Assembly: GCA_019247495.1 (NCBI GenBank)
Contig: JAFAOU010000048.1
Location: 1-45,243, forward strand
Source of the DNA: Acidobacteriota bacterium
GTDB lineage: Bacteria > Acidobacteriota > Thermoanaerobaculia > Gp7-AA8
Direction of reading: 5' to 3'
Length of the DNA stretch: 45,243 bases
Part shown: positions 16,615 through 24,337 of the stretch, in pieces
Numbering within the stretch: position 1 is the stretch's first letter
Layout: each line of letters opens with the position of its first letter
Program-made: the position numbers and the translations under genes
Notes under the pieces: model-generated
Databases searched by the model: none
What the model saw: the letters and a program-made list of their open reading frames with translations, nothing else
What the model was told of the DNA's origin: nothing

Positions 16615-17064
16615 ATGCGCAGATTTTCAGTCGTCTTCGTCATCTGCATTCTTGCAGCCGGTTGTGCCACGCAGTATCGCCCCAGCGATGAAAGCATCAC
16701 CGGCGGATTCAGTGAAACGCAGCTCGCGCCGGATACGTGGCGCGTGCTCGTCGAGGGAAACAGTTTTACGAGCCGCCGTCACGCGGAGCAATTTCTGATG
16801 CGGCGTTGTGCGGAGCTCGCGCTCGAAGAGGGAAAACGTTACTTCGTCCTCGGCGATCACGACGCCTGGATGAACGTGCGGCGCACGAAGTCGGGCGTGG
16901 CCGCGTGGCCGATTAATCGCGCCGAGGTGACCGTGGTTTCGGAGCGGGATCGCGATACGTTCGATGCCGTCGAAATCATCGAGCGGACGAATGCCGCTGC
17001 CGGCGGAAGGCTCTCCGCGAGAGCGCGGCGTACGTTCGAAACGTTCAAAGACAGCGTCTCCTGA
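16615..17064 (+). CDS. CC0125/CC1285-family lipoprotein
   Basis: A 149-residue putative lipoprotein with a signal ending in LAAGC (Cys17). The mature part follows the CC0125/CC1285 pattern: YRPSDESITGGFSETQL, then a WRVLVEGNSFTS strand and a RRCAELALEEGKRYFVL helix-strand. Members are found widely in proteobacteria and related groups, with no known function. ATG 16615 is preceded by CGGAGGA at a good distance. A strong hairpin follows the stop, so it is probably monocistronic. Confidence 0.8.
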   Translation: MRRFSVVFVICILAAGCATQYRPSDESITGGFSETQLAPDTWRVLVEGNSFTSRRHAEQFLMRRCAELALEEGKRYFVLGDHDAWMNVRRTKSGVAAWPINRAEVTVVSERDRDTFDAVEIIERTNAAAGGRLSARARRTFETFKDSVS

Positions 17065-17072
17065 CCCAACGA

Positions 17073-17103
17073 TCCCCGTGCGCGCCGCCGCGCACGGGGA
17101 TTT
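17073..17103 (+). terminator. Probable intrinsic terminator after the lipoprotein gene
   Basis: A perfect 12-bp stem (TCCCCGTGCGCG and its complement, 17073-17084 and 17089-17100) with a four-base loop lies nine bases after the lipoprotein stop and runs into TTT. The T-run is short, so efficiency is uncertain, but position and stem strength fit a terminator. Confidence 0.6.
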
Positions 17104-17120
17104 CGCGGCGACCGGAGAGC

Positions 17121-17244
17121 AGTGGATTAGTGGATTAGTCGATTAGTAGATCAGTGACAGTGGATCGTGGACGGTCGATCGATTCGTGACCGCCTGTGTT
17201 CGAAACCCCTCTGATCTACTAATCTACTGATCCACTAATCTACT
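17121..17244. repeat. 34-bp inverted repeat of AGTGGATT units
   Basis: Positions 17121-17154 and 17211-17244 are reverse complements with three mismatches in 34 bp. Each arm is a run of degenerate 8-9 bp units of the AGTGGATT type. The element occupies most of the gap before the amine oxidase gene and ends four bases before that gene's Shine-Dalgarno, so its transcript could fold close to the ribosome-binding site. Confidence 0.75.
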
Positions 17245-17258
17245 AAGCCGGAGGTCCC

Positions 17259-18749
17259 ATGGGCCGCTCACTTTTTGCGAAACTGCATCGCCGTTTTGGA
17301 CGCCGCATCGGTGGCGATGAACGGCGGCAACGGGCGGCGGCGCATTACGAACGTCTTCGCGCCGCGATGCCGGTCGGCCTCGCCGGCGCGCCGCAACGGA
17401 TCGCATCGACCGCTCCGCGCGTGGCAATCCTCGGCGCGGGCTTCGCCGGCGTCAGCGCGGCGTGGTTCGGGGCGCGCGCGGGATTCGCGGTCACGCTCAT
17501 CGAGCCGCGCGTCGTCGGCGGGCGCGTTTCGTCGACGCGCACGCTCGTTCCGGGACGCATCCTCGAAGCCGGCGCGGAGCTCATCGGCACGAATCATCCG
17601 CTCTGGATCGCGCTCGCGCACCAATTCGGATTCGCGTTGAGCGCCGTATCGACCGAGGAAAACTACGCCGCGGCAGGACTGGAGATGCCGCTCATTCTCG
17701 ATGGACGTCATCTCTCGCCCTCTGAGCAGGAAGCGCTTCACGACGAGATGGATGAAGTCCTCCAGTTGTGGGCGGAACAGTCGAAGATCGTCACCAACGC
17801 GTGGATGCCGTGGACGACGGACGGCGCCGAGGGGCTCGACGCGCAATCGGTGGCGTCGAAGATTCCGGATGGCACAGGCGAGCTTGCGCGCAAAGCGATC
17901 CTGCTCGAGTTCGAGCTCGACAACTGCATTCCGGCGGCGGAGCAGAGCTGGCTCGGCGCGTTGGCGCAACTCTCGGCGGGCGGCGGCTCGCAGTTTTTCG
18001 AGGAGACCGAAGTCTTCCGCTGCTCGGCCGGCAATCAGGCGCTGGCGCAACGGCTCGCCGCCGGTCTCGATCTAAATCAGGGGCGCGCCACGAACATCCG
18101 CACCGGCGACCGCATCTTCATCGACCTCGAAGGCGGCGCGAAAGATGGCCCGTACGATTACGTCGTCGTGGCCGTGCCGAGCGTGGCGATGGAGAAGATC
18201 ACCATCGACGGCAAGCCGTTTCCGTATCGCGCCATCGCGCACGGGCCGGCGGTGAAGTATCTCTCCGCGGTCGAGCGCCGCTTTTGGATTCCCGAGGGCG
18301 TCGCGCCGAGCGGCATGTCGGACAACCTCGGCATGATGTGGGAGGGAACCGATAACCAGATGGACACCGCGCCGTTCGACGTCAGCGTGTTCGCGGGCGG
18401 CCGGCCGGCGCAGAACGCGATCGACGCGGGCGGCGGTGCGGCGTACTTCGCGCCGCGGCTGACCGCGCTTTTGCCGCACTACAACGCCACGCACGCGGAA
18501 TTCGAGAACTGGCCGAAGCGGATCGGGATGGGCTACTCCTGTCCCGCGCGCGGCGAGGTGACGACGAAGCAGAAGGCGTACGCGGACCTCATCGCCGGCC
18601 GGATCGCCGTCGCCGGCGAGCACACGTCGCCCGGCTGGTTTGGCTTCATGGAAGGCGCGCTCGAATCGGGCCTGGTGGCGATCGCGCGCATCGCCGCGAA
18701 CGCGGGGCTGAATCTCAAGCCGGAGTACGGCAAGTTCAAGGCGGTCTAG
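17259..18749 (+). CDS. Flavin-dependent amine oxidase-family protein
   Basis: A 496-residue FAD enzyme of the flavin monoamine oxidase/phytoene desaturase fold. The dinucleotide-binding motif AILGAGFAGVSAAW is at about 56-69 with the ribose-binding Glu at 82. The C-terminal FAD motif GRIAVAGEHTSPGWFGFMEG is clear. About 50 basic residues precede the Rossmann motif, without a twin-Arg signal that I can defend. Substrate unknown. ATG 17259 has CGGAGG upstream. The GNAT gene begins three bases after its stop and a MocA-like gene follows, so the three probably form one transcript. Confidence 0.85.
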   Translation: MGRSLFAKLHRRFGRRIGGDERRQRAAAHYERLRAAMPVGLAGAPQRIASTAPRVAILGAGFAGVSAAWFGARAGFAVTLIEPRVVGGRVSSTRTLVPGRILEAGAELIGTNHPLWIALAHQFGFALSAVSTEENYAAAGLEMPLILDGRHLSPSEQEALHDEMDEVLQLWAEQSKIVTNAWMPWTTDGAEGLDAQSVASKIPDGTGELARKAILLEFELDNCIPAAEQSWLGALAQLSAGGGSQFFEETEVFRCSAGNQALAQRLAAGLDLNQGRATNIRTGDRIFIDLEGGAKDGPYDYVVVAVPSVAMEKITIDGKPFPYRAIAHGPAVKYLSAVERRFWIPEGVAPSGMSDNLGMMWEGTDNQMDTAPFDVSVFAGGRPAQNAIDAGGGAAYFAPRLTALLPHYNATHAEFENWPKRIGMGYSCPARGEVTTKQKAYADLIAGRIAVAGEHTSPGWFGFMEGALESGLVAIARIAANAGLNLKPEYGKFKAV

Positions 18750-18752
18750 TCG

Positions 18753-19250
18753 ATGATCATTCGCGTCGCCACGCCCGACGATGCCGCGACGCTCGCGGCG
18801 CTGTCGCTGAAAACGTTCGTCGACACGTTCGCTCCGCACAACACGGCCGCGGATATGGATTCGTACACGAGTGTGGCCTTCGGAGAATCGCAACAGCGGC
18901 GCGAGCTCGAGACCGAAGGCGTGATCACGCTCCTCGGAGAAGAGAACGGCGACGCGATCGCCTACGCGCAGATCCGCCACACGCCCGGCGCGCCGCACGG
19001 CGACGTCGAGATCGCGCGCTTCTACGTCGATCAGCCGCACCACGGCCGCGGCATCGCGCAGATGTTGATGGATGCGGTTGACGCGCAGGCTCGCAAACTC
19101 GGCGCGGTGCGGATCTGGCTCGGCGTGTGGGAGCACAACCTCCGCGCCATCGCGTTCTACGGCAAGTGCGGCTTCGTCCAATGCGGCTCGCACCCATTCA
19201 TCCTCGGCACAGATCTCCAAACCGACTGGGACATGAACCGGACGTTGTGA
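18753..19250 (+). CDS. GNAT-family N-acetyltransferase
   Basis: A 165-residue acetyl-CoA-dependent acetyltransferase. It starts with the usual IIRVATPDDAATLAAL segment. The core strand and acetyl-CoA loop are seen in VEIARFYVDQPHHGRGIAQ (motif A, V/I-x-x-x-H-x-G-R-G-I-A), followed by the C-terminal WEHNLRAIAFYGKCGF motif. Substrate unknown. It lies three bases after the amine oxidase stop and overlaps the MocA-like start by one base (TGATG). Confidence 0.88.
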   Translation: MIIRVATPDDAATLAALSLKTFVDTFAPHNTAADMDSYTSVAFGESQQRRELETEGVITLLGEENGDAIAYAQIRHTPGAPHGDVEIARFYVDQPHHGRGIAQMLMDAVDAQARKLGAVRIWLGVWEHNLRAIAFYGKCGFVQCGSHPFILGTDLQTDWDMNRTL

Positions 19251-19750
19251 TGGTCGTCGCCGTCATCCTCGCCGCAGGTTTCTCCACGCGCCTCGGCACG
19301 CCGAAGCAGGAGATTGTCTTCGAAGGCGAAACGCTGCTGCAGCGCGCGGAGCGTTTGGCTCGCGCCGTTGCGGATGACGTTATCGTCGTCACGCCGCAAC
19401 TCAATCCCGACGCGGCGGAAGGGATCGCATCGTCGATCCGCGCCGGCGTTCGGCTGGCTGGGAACTCGCGCATCCTGATAATGCTCTGCGACCAGCCACT
19501 GATCACGATCGAGCATCTGCGCGAGTTGATCGCGATCGACGCTCCGATCGTCGCTACCGGCTACGCGGGCATTGCCGGAGTGCCGGCCGTCTTCGCGCCG
19601 CAGTTCGCCTCGGAGCTGCTCGCACTTCGCGGCGACCGCGGCGCGCGCGTGGTCATCGAAGCGCATCGAGACGTGACTCGGGTTGTGATTTTCGAAGACG
19701 CCGCGGTCGACATCGACACCGCTGACGATCTCGAAAAACTAAAAGGCTGA
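19250..19750 (+). CDS. mocA: MocA-like molybdenum cofactor cytidylyltransferase
   Basis: A 166-residue nucleotidyltransferase with the MobA/MocA opening ILAAGFSTRLGTPKQ, the MLCDQP motif of the active site and an IDTADDLEKL ending. MocA adds CMP to molybdopterin to form the cytosine-dinucleotide cofactor used by xanthine-dehydrogenase-family enzymes. The convergent neighbour at 19810-22008 is exactly such a molybdenum subunit, which favours MocA over a general sugar nucleotidyltransferase. The protein is shorter than E. coli MocA. ATG 19250 overlaps the GNAT stop; an in-frame GTG at 19247 is an alternative. Confidence 0.78.
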   Translation: MVVAVILAAGFSTRLGTPKQEIVFEGETLLQRAERLARAVADDVIVVTPQLNPDAAEGIASSIRAGVRLAGNSRILIMLCDQPLITIEHLRELIAIDAPIVATGYAGIAGVPAVFAPQFASELLALRGDRGARVVIEAHRDVTRVVIFEDAAVDIDTADDLEKLKG

Positions 19751-19752
19751 TC

Positions 19753-19800
19753 ACCACAGAGACACAGAGATCACAGAGATGCCCTCTGTGCCTCTGTGGT
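19753..19800. terminator. CACAGAG-family hairpin between convergent genes (copy 1)
   Basis: Arms 19753-19769 and 19784-19800 are reverse complements with one mismatch in 17 bp and carry the ACCACAGAGACACAGAG core. The hairpin fills the gap between the convergent mocA-like and paoC genes and could act as a terminator in both directions, though the flanking T-runs are weak. Two related copies occur at 38204-38250 and 44249-44306. Confidence 0.6.
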
Positions 19801-19809
19801 TAAACGGCT

Positions 19810-22008
19810 TTAGAGCAACTTATCGATCGTGATCGGCAGATCGCGCACGCGTTTGCCAGTCGCGTTGTAGACCGCATTCGCGATCGCGGGCGCCACTCCG
19901 ATGATTCCGATCTCGCCTATCCCCTTCACGCCGATCGGATTCACGTGCGGGTCGTCCTCCTCGACCATGATGATGTCGATCGGCGGGATGTCCGCGTTGA
20001 CCGGCAGGAGGTACTCGCCGAGGTTGACGTTCGTGAATGAGCCGCCATGCGCGTCGAGTCGGGTCTGCTCGAGGAGCGCGCAGCCGATGCCCTGCACGAT
20101 TCCGCCGTAGAACTGGCTGTGCGCGGTTTTCGCGTTGAGGATTCGTCCGCCTGCGAACGCGCCGACGATGCGCCGCAACCGCACGATGCCTAGGTCCGCG
20201 TCGACTGCGACCTCGGCGAACTGCGCGCCGAACGAATGCGACGCGTATTTCGCCTCCTCCGGATCCGGCTTCGCATCGATCTGCGCTTCGACGGTGGTCA
20301 GATAGTGACGATGCAACAACGCGCCGTACGTATCGCCGGCGGCGAGCTCCTGTCCTCCGTTCAGTTCGACCAGTTTGCGTTTCAACTCGTTCGCGACCTG
20401 AAAAACAGCGGTACCGACCGTTGCCGCGGTCAGCGAGCCGGCGGAGATCGGCGCCTGCGGCAATCTCGTATCGCCGTATTCGAAGCGGATCGTTTCAAAC
20501 GGAACGCCGAGCGTTTCGGAGGCCACCTGCTGCATCACCGTGGCCGTGCCCATCCCCATCTCGTGCGTGCCACACGACACGACGACGTTGCCCGATGCGT
20601 CGATGCGCGCCCGTGCCGCGGCGGGAGCGCGATGCGCGGGATACGTCGCGCTGGCCATGCCCATTCCGATGAGCCAGCGGCCATCGCGCATCGAGCGCGG
20701 CACGGGATTTCGCCGCGACCATCCGATGCGCTCGGCGCCCTGTTGATAACACTGACGCAGCGACTTGCTCGACCACGGCTTGTGGTCCACCGGATCGTCC
20801 TCGGCGTAATTCGCGAGCCGCAGCGCGATCGGATCCATCTTCAGCGCCTCGGCCAGTTCGTCCATCGCCGACTCCAGCGCGAACATGCCGACGTTCTCGC
20901 CCGGCGCGCGCATGTACGTGCCGCTGGCGACGTTCAGCACCACGACTTTGTTCGCCGCTCGAATGTTGGGGCAGGCGTAAATCGTCCGCGTCGGCCGCGT
21001 AAAGCGTTCGTTGTAATCAGAAACGTCGTTCCCCTGGCTGACGCCTTCGTGAATGATCGAGACGAGTTTGCCGTCCGCGTTCGCGCCGAGCGCGACGCGC
21101 TGCTCGGTGGCCGGACGATGTCCATTCGTGAAGAAAAGCTGCTTGCGCGGCAACCACAACTTCACCGGACGTTTCACCTGGTACGTCGCGAAGGCCGCGG
21201 CGAAGACGTGCGGCCACGTCGAGCCTTTGCTGCCGAACGCACCGCCGACGAACGGCGACATGACCTCGATGTTTTCTTTCGGGATGCCGAACGCTTTCGC
21301 CATCGTGGTGCGCACGGCGAAGATGTTCTGGGACGAATCGTGGAGCGTGAGCCGGTTGCCTTCCCACGACGCGACGACCGAATGCGCCTCCATCGGATTG
21401 TGATGCTGGTAAGGAGTGCGATAGGTCTGATCGATTTTGACCGCGGCCGACGCGAACGCGGTATCCGCATCGCCAACGTGGATCGGCGGCGCTTGCTGCG
21501 ATCCTTTGTCCGTGGCCTCGGCGCGATGCGCGAGGAGATCGGTCTTGGCCGGAGTCTCGTCGTACGCGACCCGCACGAGGTTCGCCGCATGCGTAGCCTG
21601 TTCCAGCGTCTCCGCGACGGCGACCGCGATCTGCTGACCGACATAGTGAATGTTGGCGTCCGCGAACGGGAGCAAATGCGGCTCGGCGTAGTTGCCGGAG
21701 TCGGGAGGCGGACCGCCCGATTGCTGCCCGCCCTTCTCACTCTGCCCCGTCGGCTGCGCCGGCGGCTGATTCACCCTCGGCACGTTCTGATACGTGATCA
21801 CCGCGAGAACGCCGGGCGATTTCTTCGCCGCGGCGTCATCGATCGATTTGATGCGACCGGAAGGAATCGTCGACGACACGACGACCGCGTGAACGAGTCC
21901 CTTCATGTTGTTCTCGGCCGCGTAACGCGCCGCTCCGGTGACTTTCACGCGCGCATCGACGCGATCGCGCGGCTTTCCGATCATTGGAAGATTCACGGGC
22001 AGACTCAC
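19810..22008 (-). CDS. paoC: Periplasmic aldehyde oxidoreductase, molybdenum-binding subunit
   Basis: Catalytic molybdopterin subunit of a xanthine-oxidase-family enzyme, equivalent to E. coli PaoC (YagR) and, by my count, matching its 732-residue length. It has the opening GKPRDRVDARVKVTGAARY, the FGSKGSTW region, the cofactor motifs MRAPGENVGMFALE and GTHEMGMGT, and the active-site Glu in VKGIGEIGIIG (about residue 699). The start is GTG at 22008, overlapping the FAD-subunit stop by four bases and preceded by GGAGG; the longer open frame upstream is a shadow. With the other two subunits it should oxidise aldehydes to acids in the periplasm. Confidence 0.92.
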   Translation of the reverse strand: MSLPVNLPMIGKPRDRVDARVKVTGAARYAAENNMKGLVHAVVVSSTIPSGRIKSIDDAAAKKSPGVLAVITYQNVPRVNQPPAQPTGQSEKGGQQSGGPPPDSGNYAEPHLLPFADANIHYVGQQIAVAVAETLEQATHAANLVRVAYDETPAKTDLLAHRAEATDKGSQQAPPIHVGDADTAFASAAVKIDQTYRTPYQHHNPMEAHSVVASWEGNRLTLHDSSQNIFAVRTTMAKAFGIPKENIEVMSPFVGGAFGSKGSTWPHVFAAAFATYQVKRPVKLWLPRKQLFFTNGHRPATEQRVALGANADGKLVSIIHEGVSQGNDVSDYNERFTRPTRTIYACPNIRAANKVVVLNVASGTYMRAPGENVGMFALESAMDELAEALKMDPIALRLANYAEDDPVDHKPWSSKSLRQCYQQGAERIGWSRRNPVPRSMRDGRWLIGMGMASATYPAHRAPAAARARIDASGNVVVSCGTHEMGMGTATVMQQVASETLGVPFETIRFEYGDTRLPQAPISAGSLTAATVGTAVFQVANELKRKLVELNGGQELAAGDTYGALLHRHYLTTVEAQIDAKPDPEEAKYASHSFGAQFAEVAVDADLGIVRLRRIVGAFAGGRILNAKTAHSQFYGGIVQGIGCALLEQTRLDAHGGSFTNVNLGEYLLPVNADIPPIDIIMVEEDDPHVNPIGVKGIGEIGIIGVAPAIANAVYNATGKRVRDLPITIDKLL

Positions 22009-22991
22009 GCCGCACCTCCGGCGAGATCGGTCAACGCGCGGACGAGCGTCCGTTTCGCCAGCTCGATCTTGAAATCGTTGTGACCGTATCCGCGGGCTTT
22101 GCTCATCTCGGCCTCGGCCGCGCGGCGGAAAACATCGATCGACGGCGGCTGTGCCGTCAGCGCGGACTCGGCAGCGTGCGCGCGCCACGGTTTGGTGCCG
22201 ACGCCGCCGAGGGCGATGCGGGCGGAGCGAATGGTGTGGTCGTCGATATCGAGCCCGACGGCCGCGGACGACAGCGCGAATTCGTACGAAGCGCGGTCGC
22301 GGACTTTCAGATACGACGAGCGGCGCGTGTGGGACGCGTCCGGGATGAAAACCGAGGTGATCAACTCATCGTGCTTCAACCCATGCTCGATCTGCGGGGT
22401 ACTGCCGGGAAGCAGATGAAAATCGACGGCGGCTACATGACGCTCGCCGGACGGACCGCGCAGCGCGATGACGCCGTCGAGCGCCGCCACGGCTACGGCG
22501 AAATCCGACGGATGCGTGGCGATGCAGTGCTCGGACGTGCCGAGGATCGCGTGCATGCGGTTGTCGCCTTGGATGGCCGAGCAGCCGCTGCCGGGATTGC
22601 GCTTGTTGCACGGCGTCCAGGTCAGCTCGCGGAAGTAAGGACAGCGCGTCCGCTGCATCAGGTTGCCGCCGATCGACGCCGCATTGCGCAACTGCGGCGA
22701 TGCGCTGGCCAGCAGCGCCTGCGAAATCGCCGGCGCGTGCTGGCGAACGAGCGGGTTCGCGGCGACGTCGCTCATCCGCGCCAGCGCGCCGATTCGGATT
22801 CCGCCTTTCACCGCTTCGATCGTCGCCAGCGGCAGCGCGTTGATGTCGACGAGGCGCGTGGGACGCTCGACTTCGCACTTCATCAAGTCAATCAGATTGG
22901 TGCCGCCGGCCACGAACTTCGTCTGTGGTTTCGCGCCCGAGACGAGCGCGTGGGAGGCGTCGGCGACGCGTGAGTATTCAAACGGATGCAT
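22005..22991 (-). CDS. paoB: Periplasmic aldehyde oxidoreductase, FAD-binding subunit
   Basis: FAD subunit of the PaoABC-type enzyme, 328 residues. The FAD loops FVAGGTNLIDLM and SIGGNLMQRTRC are present. It also carries the insertion that marks PaoB: Cys117, Cys128, Cys137 and Cys156 in the same spacing that binds an extra [4Fe-4S] cluster in the E. coli protein (RCPYF, PCNKRNPGSGC, SEHC). This feature separates it from ordinary xanthine dehydrogenase FAD subunits. The ATG at 22991 overlaps the end of the iron-sulfur subunit gene by 14 bases, and its stop overlaps the paoC GTG. Confidence 0.92.
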   Translation of the reverse strand: MHPFEYSRVADASHALVSGAKPQTKFVAGGTNLIDLMKCEVERPTRLVDINALPLATIEAVKGGIRIGALARMSDVAANPLVRQHAPAISQALLASASPQLRNAASIGGNLMQRTRCPYFRELTWTPCNKRNPGSGCSAIQGDNRMHAILGTSEHCIATHPSDFAVAVAALDGVIALRGPSGERHVAAVDFHLLPGSTPQIEHGLKHDELITSVFIPDASHTRRSSYLKVRDRASYEFALSSAAVGLDIDDHTIRSARIALGGVGTKPWRAHAAESALTAQPPSIDVFRRAAEAEMSKARGYGHNDFKIELAKRTLVRALTDLAGGAA

Positions 22992-23619
22992 TCGCGCCTC
23001 CGTTCTTCGCCGCTTCCTTCACCGCTTCGACGATGCCGCCGTAAGCGCCGCATCGGCAGATGTTGCCGCTCATCCATTCGCGGATTTCGTCGTCGCTGCC
23101 GGCGTGTCCTTCCTTCAGCAGCGCGACCGCCGAGCAGATCTGGCCGGGCGTGCAGTAGCCGCATTGAAATCCGTCGTTGCGGATGAACGCGGCTTGCACC
23201 GGATGCAGCCGTCCGTCCGCGGCCAGCCCTTCGATCGTGGTGATCTTCTGACCGCCGTGCATGACCGCGAGCGTCAGGCAGGAGTTGTAGCGGCGGCCGT
23301 CGATCAGGACCGTACACGCGCCGCACGCTCCCTGATCGCAACCTTTCTTCGTGCCCGTAAGATCGAGATGCTCGCGCAACGCATCGAGCAGCGTAGTGCG
23401 GGGATCGAGCCGCAGCTCGTGACGCGTTCCGTTGACGGTGAGCGCGACCGGAATCGCGTTCGGATCGACCTTGGGCGCACTTTCGGCCGTGCTCCCGAGC
23501 ATCGGACTGACGACGATCGCGGCAGCTGCCGCGGCCGATCCCAGAACAAATGAGCGACGCGATGGATCGTCCGGTTGATCGTCGTCGTCGGGCGGCGTGT
23601 AGCAAGGTGGAAGGGTCAT
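22978..23619 (-). CDS. paoA: Periplasmic aldehyde oxidoreductase, [2Fe-2S] subunit with Tat signal
   Basis: Iron-sulfur subunit, 213 residues. A twin-arginine signal (SRRSFVLGSAAAAAA, about 20-34) directs the folded complex to the periplasm, as in E. coli PaoA. The plant-ferredoxin cluster is bound by Cys94, Cys99, Cys102 and Cys114, and the second [2Fe-2S] by Cys153, Cys156, Cys188 and Cys190 (GYCTPGQ, ICRCGAY). ATG 23619 has a GGAGGATT upstream. The XdhC-like maturation chaperone PaoD found beside the E. coli operon is absent from this window. Confidence 0.92.
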   Translation of the reverse strand: MTLPPCYTPPDDDDQPDDPSRRSFVLGSAAAAAAIVVSPMLGSTAESAPKVDPNAIPVALTVNGTRHELRLDPRTTLLDALREHLDLTGTKKGCDQGACGACTVLIDGRRYNSCLTLAVMHGGQKITTIEGLAADGRLHPVQAAFIRNDGFQCGYCTPGQICSAVALLKEGHAGSDDEIREWMSGNICRCGAYGGIVEAVKEAAKNGGANASV

Positions 23620-23658
23620 GAATCCTCCGCGGCGTTGGCGTGCAGTGAGCGGGCCAAT

Positions 23659-23691
23659 TTTTTCACGCGGAGGCGCGGAGACGCGGAGAAA
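23659..23691. repeat. CGCGGAGA-unit intergenic repeat
   Basis: A run of degenerate CACGCGGAG / GCGCGGAGA / CGCGGAGAA units flanked by six T's fills the gap between the DUF6496 gene and paoA. It has the same short-period style as the other intergenic repeats here, but no inverted partner arm was found, so it looks like a single arm. Confidence 0.5.
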
Positions 23692-23697
23692 GGCGAG

Positions 23698-24147
23698 TTA
23701 CTTTTTTTCGCGAGCGCGAGTCCGCGCCGCCTTTTTTGCCGACGCCGATCGCGACGATGCGCTGCGCTTCTTTGCCGCCGTCCGCGCCTGACGCGACAAC
23801 GCTTTCTTCGACGCCGCAGAACGCCCTTCGTGCTTCAACGCCGTCTCCGCCGCGCGCGAGCGCTTGGCCGACGGCTTGCGCTTCTCTTGCCCTTCCTTCA
23901 GCGCCAGCGCCGCGCTATGCCGTGTCTTCGCGCTGGCCTTTCCCTTCGCCGGCGGCGGCAGCTTCACGCCTGCCCGCCGCGCCTTCGAGAGTCCGATGGC
24001 GATGGCCTGCTTCGTCGATCGCGCGCCATGCTTCCTTTCGCGAATGTGATCGATCTCTTCACGTACGAACTCGCCAGCCTGCGTCGACGCCGCCTTCCCT
24101 TCGCGCTTGTCCTCTTTGGCTCGCTCCAACGTTTTCTTCTCCGGCAT
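23698..24147 (-). CDS. DUF6496-family lysine/arginine/alanine-rich protein
   Basis: A 149-residue, strongly basic protein. The first 70 residues are conserved-looking (STQAGEFVREEIDHIRE, HGARSTKQAIAIGLSKARR), matching DUF6496. The C-terminal half is a low-complexity Lys/Arg/Ala/Ser tail reminiscent of histone H1-like tails, so nucleic-acid binding is plausible but unproven. It lies eight bases after the 49-residue gene and on the same strand as the sigma/anti-sigma pair, and could belong to that transcript. Confidence 0.75.
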   Translation of the reverse strand: MPEKKTLERAKEDKREGKAASTQAGEFVREEIDHIRERKHGARSTKQAIAIGLSKARRAGVKLPPPAKGKASAKTRHSAALALKEGQEKRKPSAKRSRAAETALKHEGRSAASKKALSRQARTAAKKRSASSRSASAKKAARTRAREKK

Positions 24148-24155
24148 GCCCTCTC

Positions 24156-24305
24156 CTAATGGCGCTTGAAAAACTGGACGGCCCGCTCATGCGCCTCCGC
24201 CGCGTCGCGAGTCTTGAACGTGCCGAGGTTGCGGCGCTTGCCGGTGGCCGGATTCTTCTTCCGCGAGTACAGCCGGTATTCGCCCGATTTCAGTTTCCTG
24301 ATCAT
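24156..24305 (-). CDS. Small basic protein, 49 residues
   Basis: An open frame from ATG 24305 to TAG at 24156 encodes 49 residues: MIRKLKSGEYRLYSRKKN, then PATGKRRNLGTFKTRDAAE and a HERAVQFFKRH end. The composition, the Tyr/Arg beta pattern and the TFKTRDAAEAHERAV helix resemble a recurring small-protein family of environmental bacteria and the arm-type DNA-binding segment of integrases. It lies 32 bp after the anti-sigma gene and 8 bp before the DUF6496 gene on the same strand. The size falls below many gene-calling cutoffs. DNA or RNA binding is a guess from charge. Confidence 0.7.
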   Translation of the reverse strand: MIRKLKSGEYRLYSRKKNPATGKRRNLGTFKTRDAAEAHERAVQFFKRH

Positions 24306-24337
24306 GCCGAAATGCTGTGCAAAGGGCGTGTCTGAAT

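Noticed and set aside
20236..22083. Long plus-strand frame (615 codons) opposite paoC
   Set aside because: Very Arg-rich shadow of a clearly identified molybdenum subunit.
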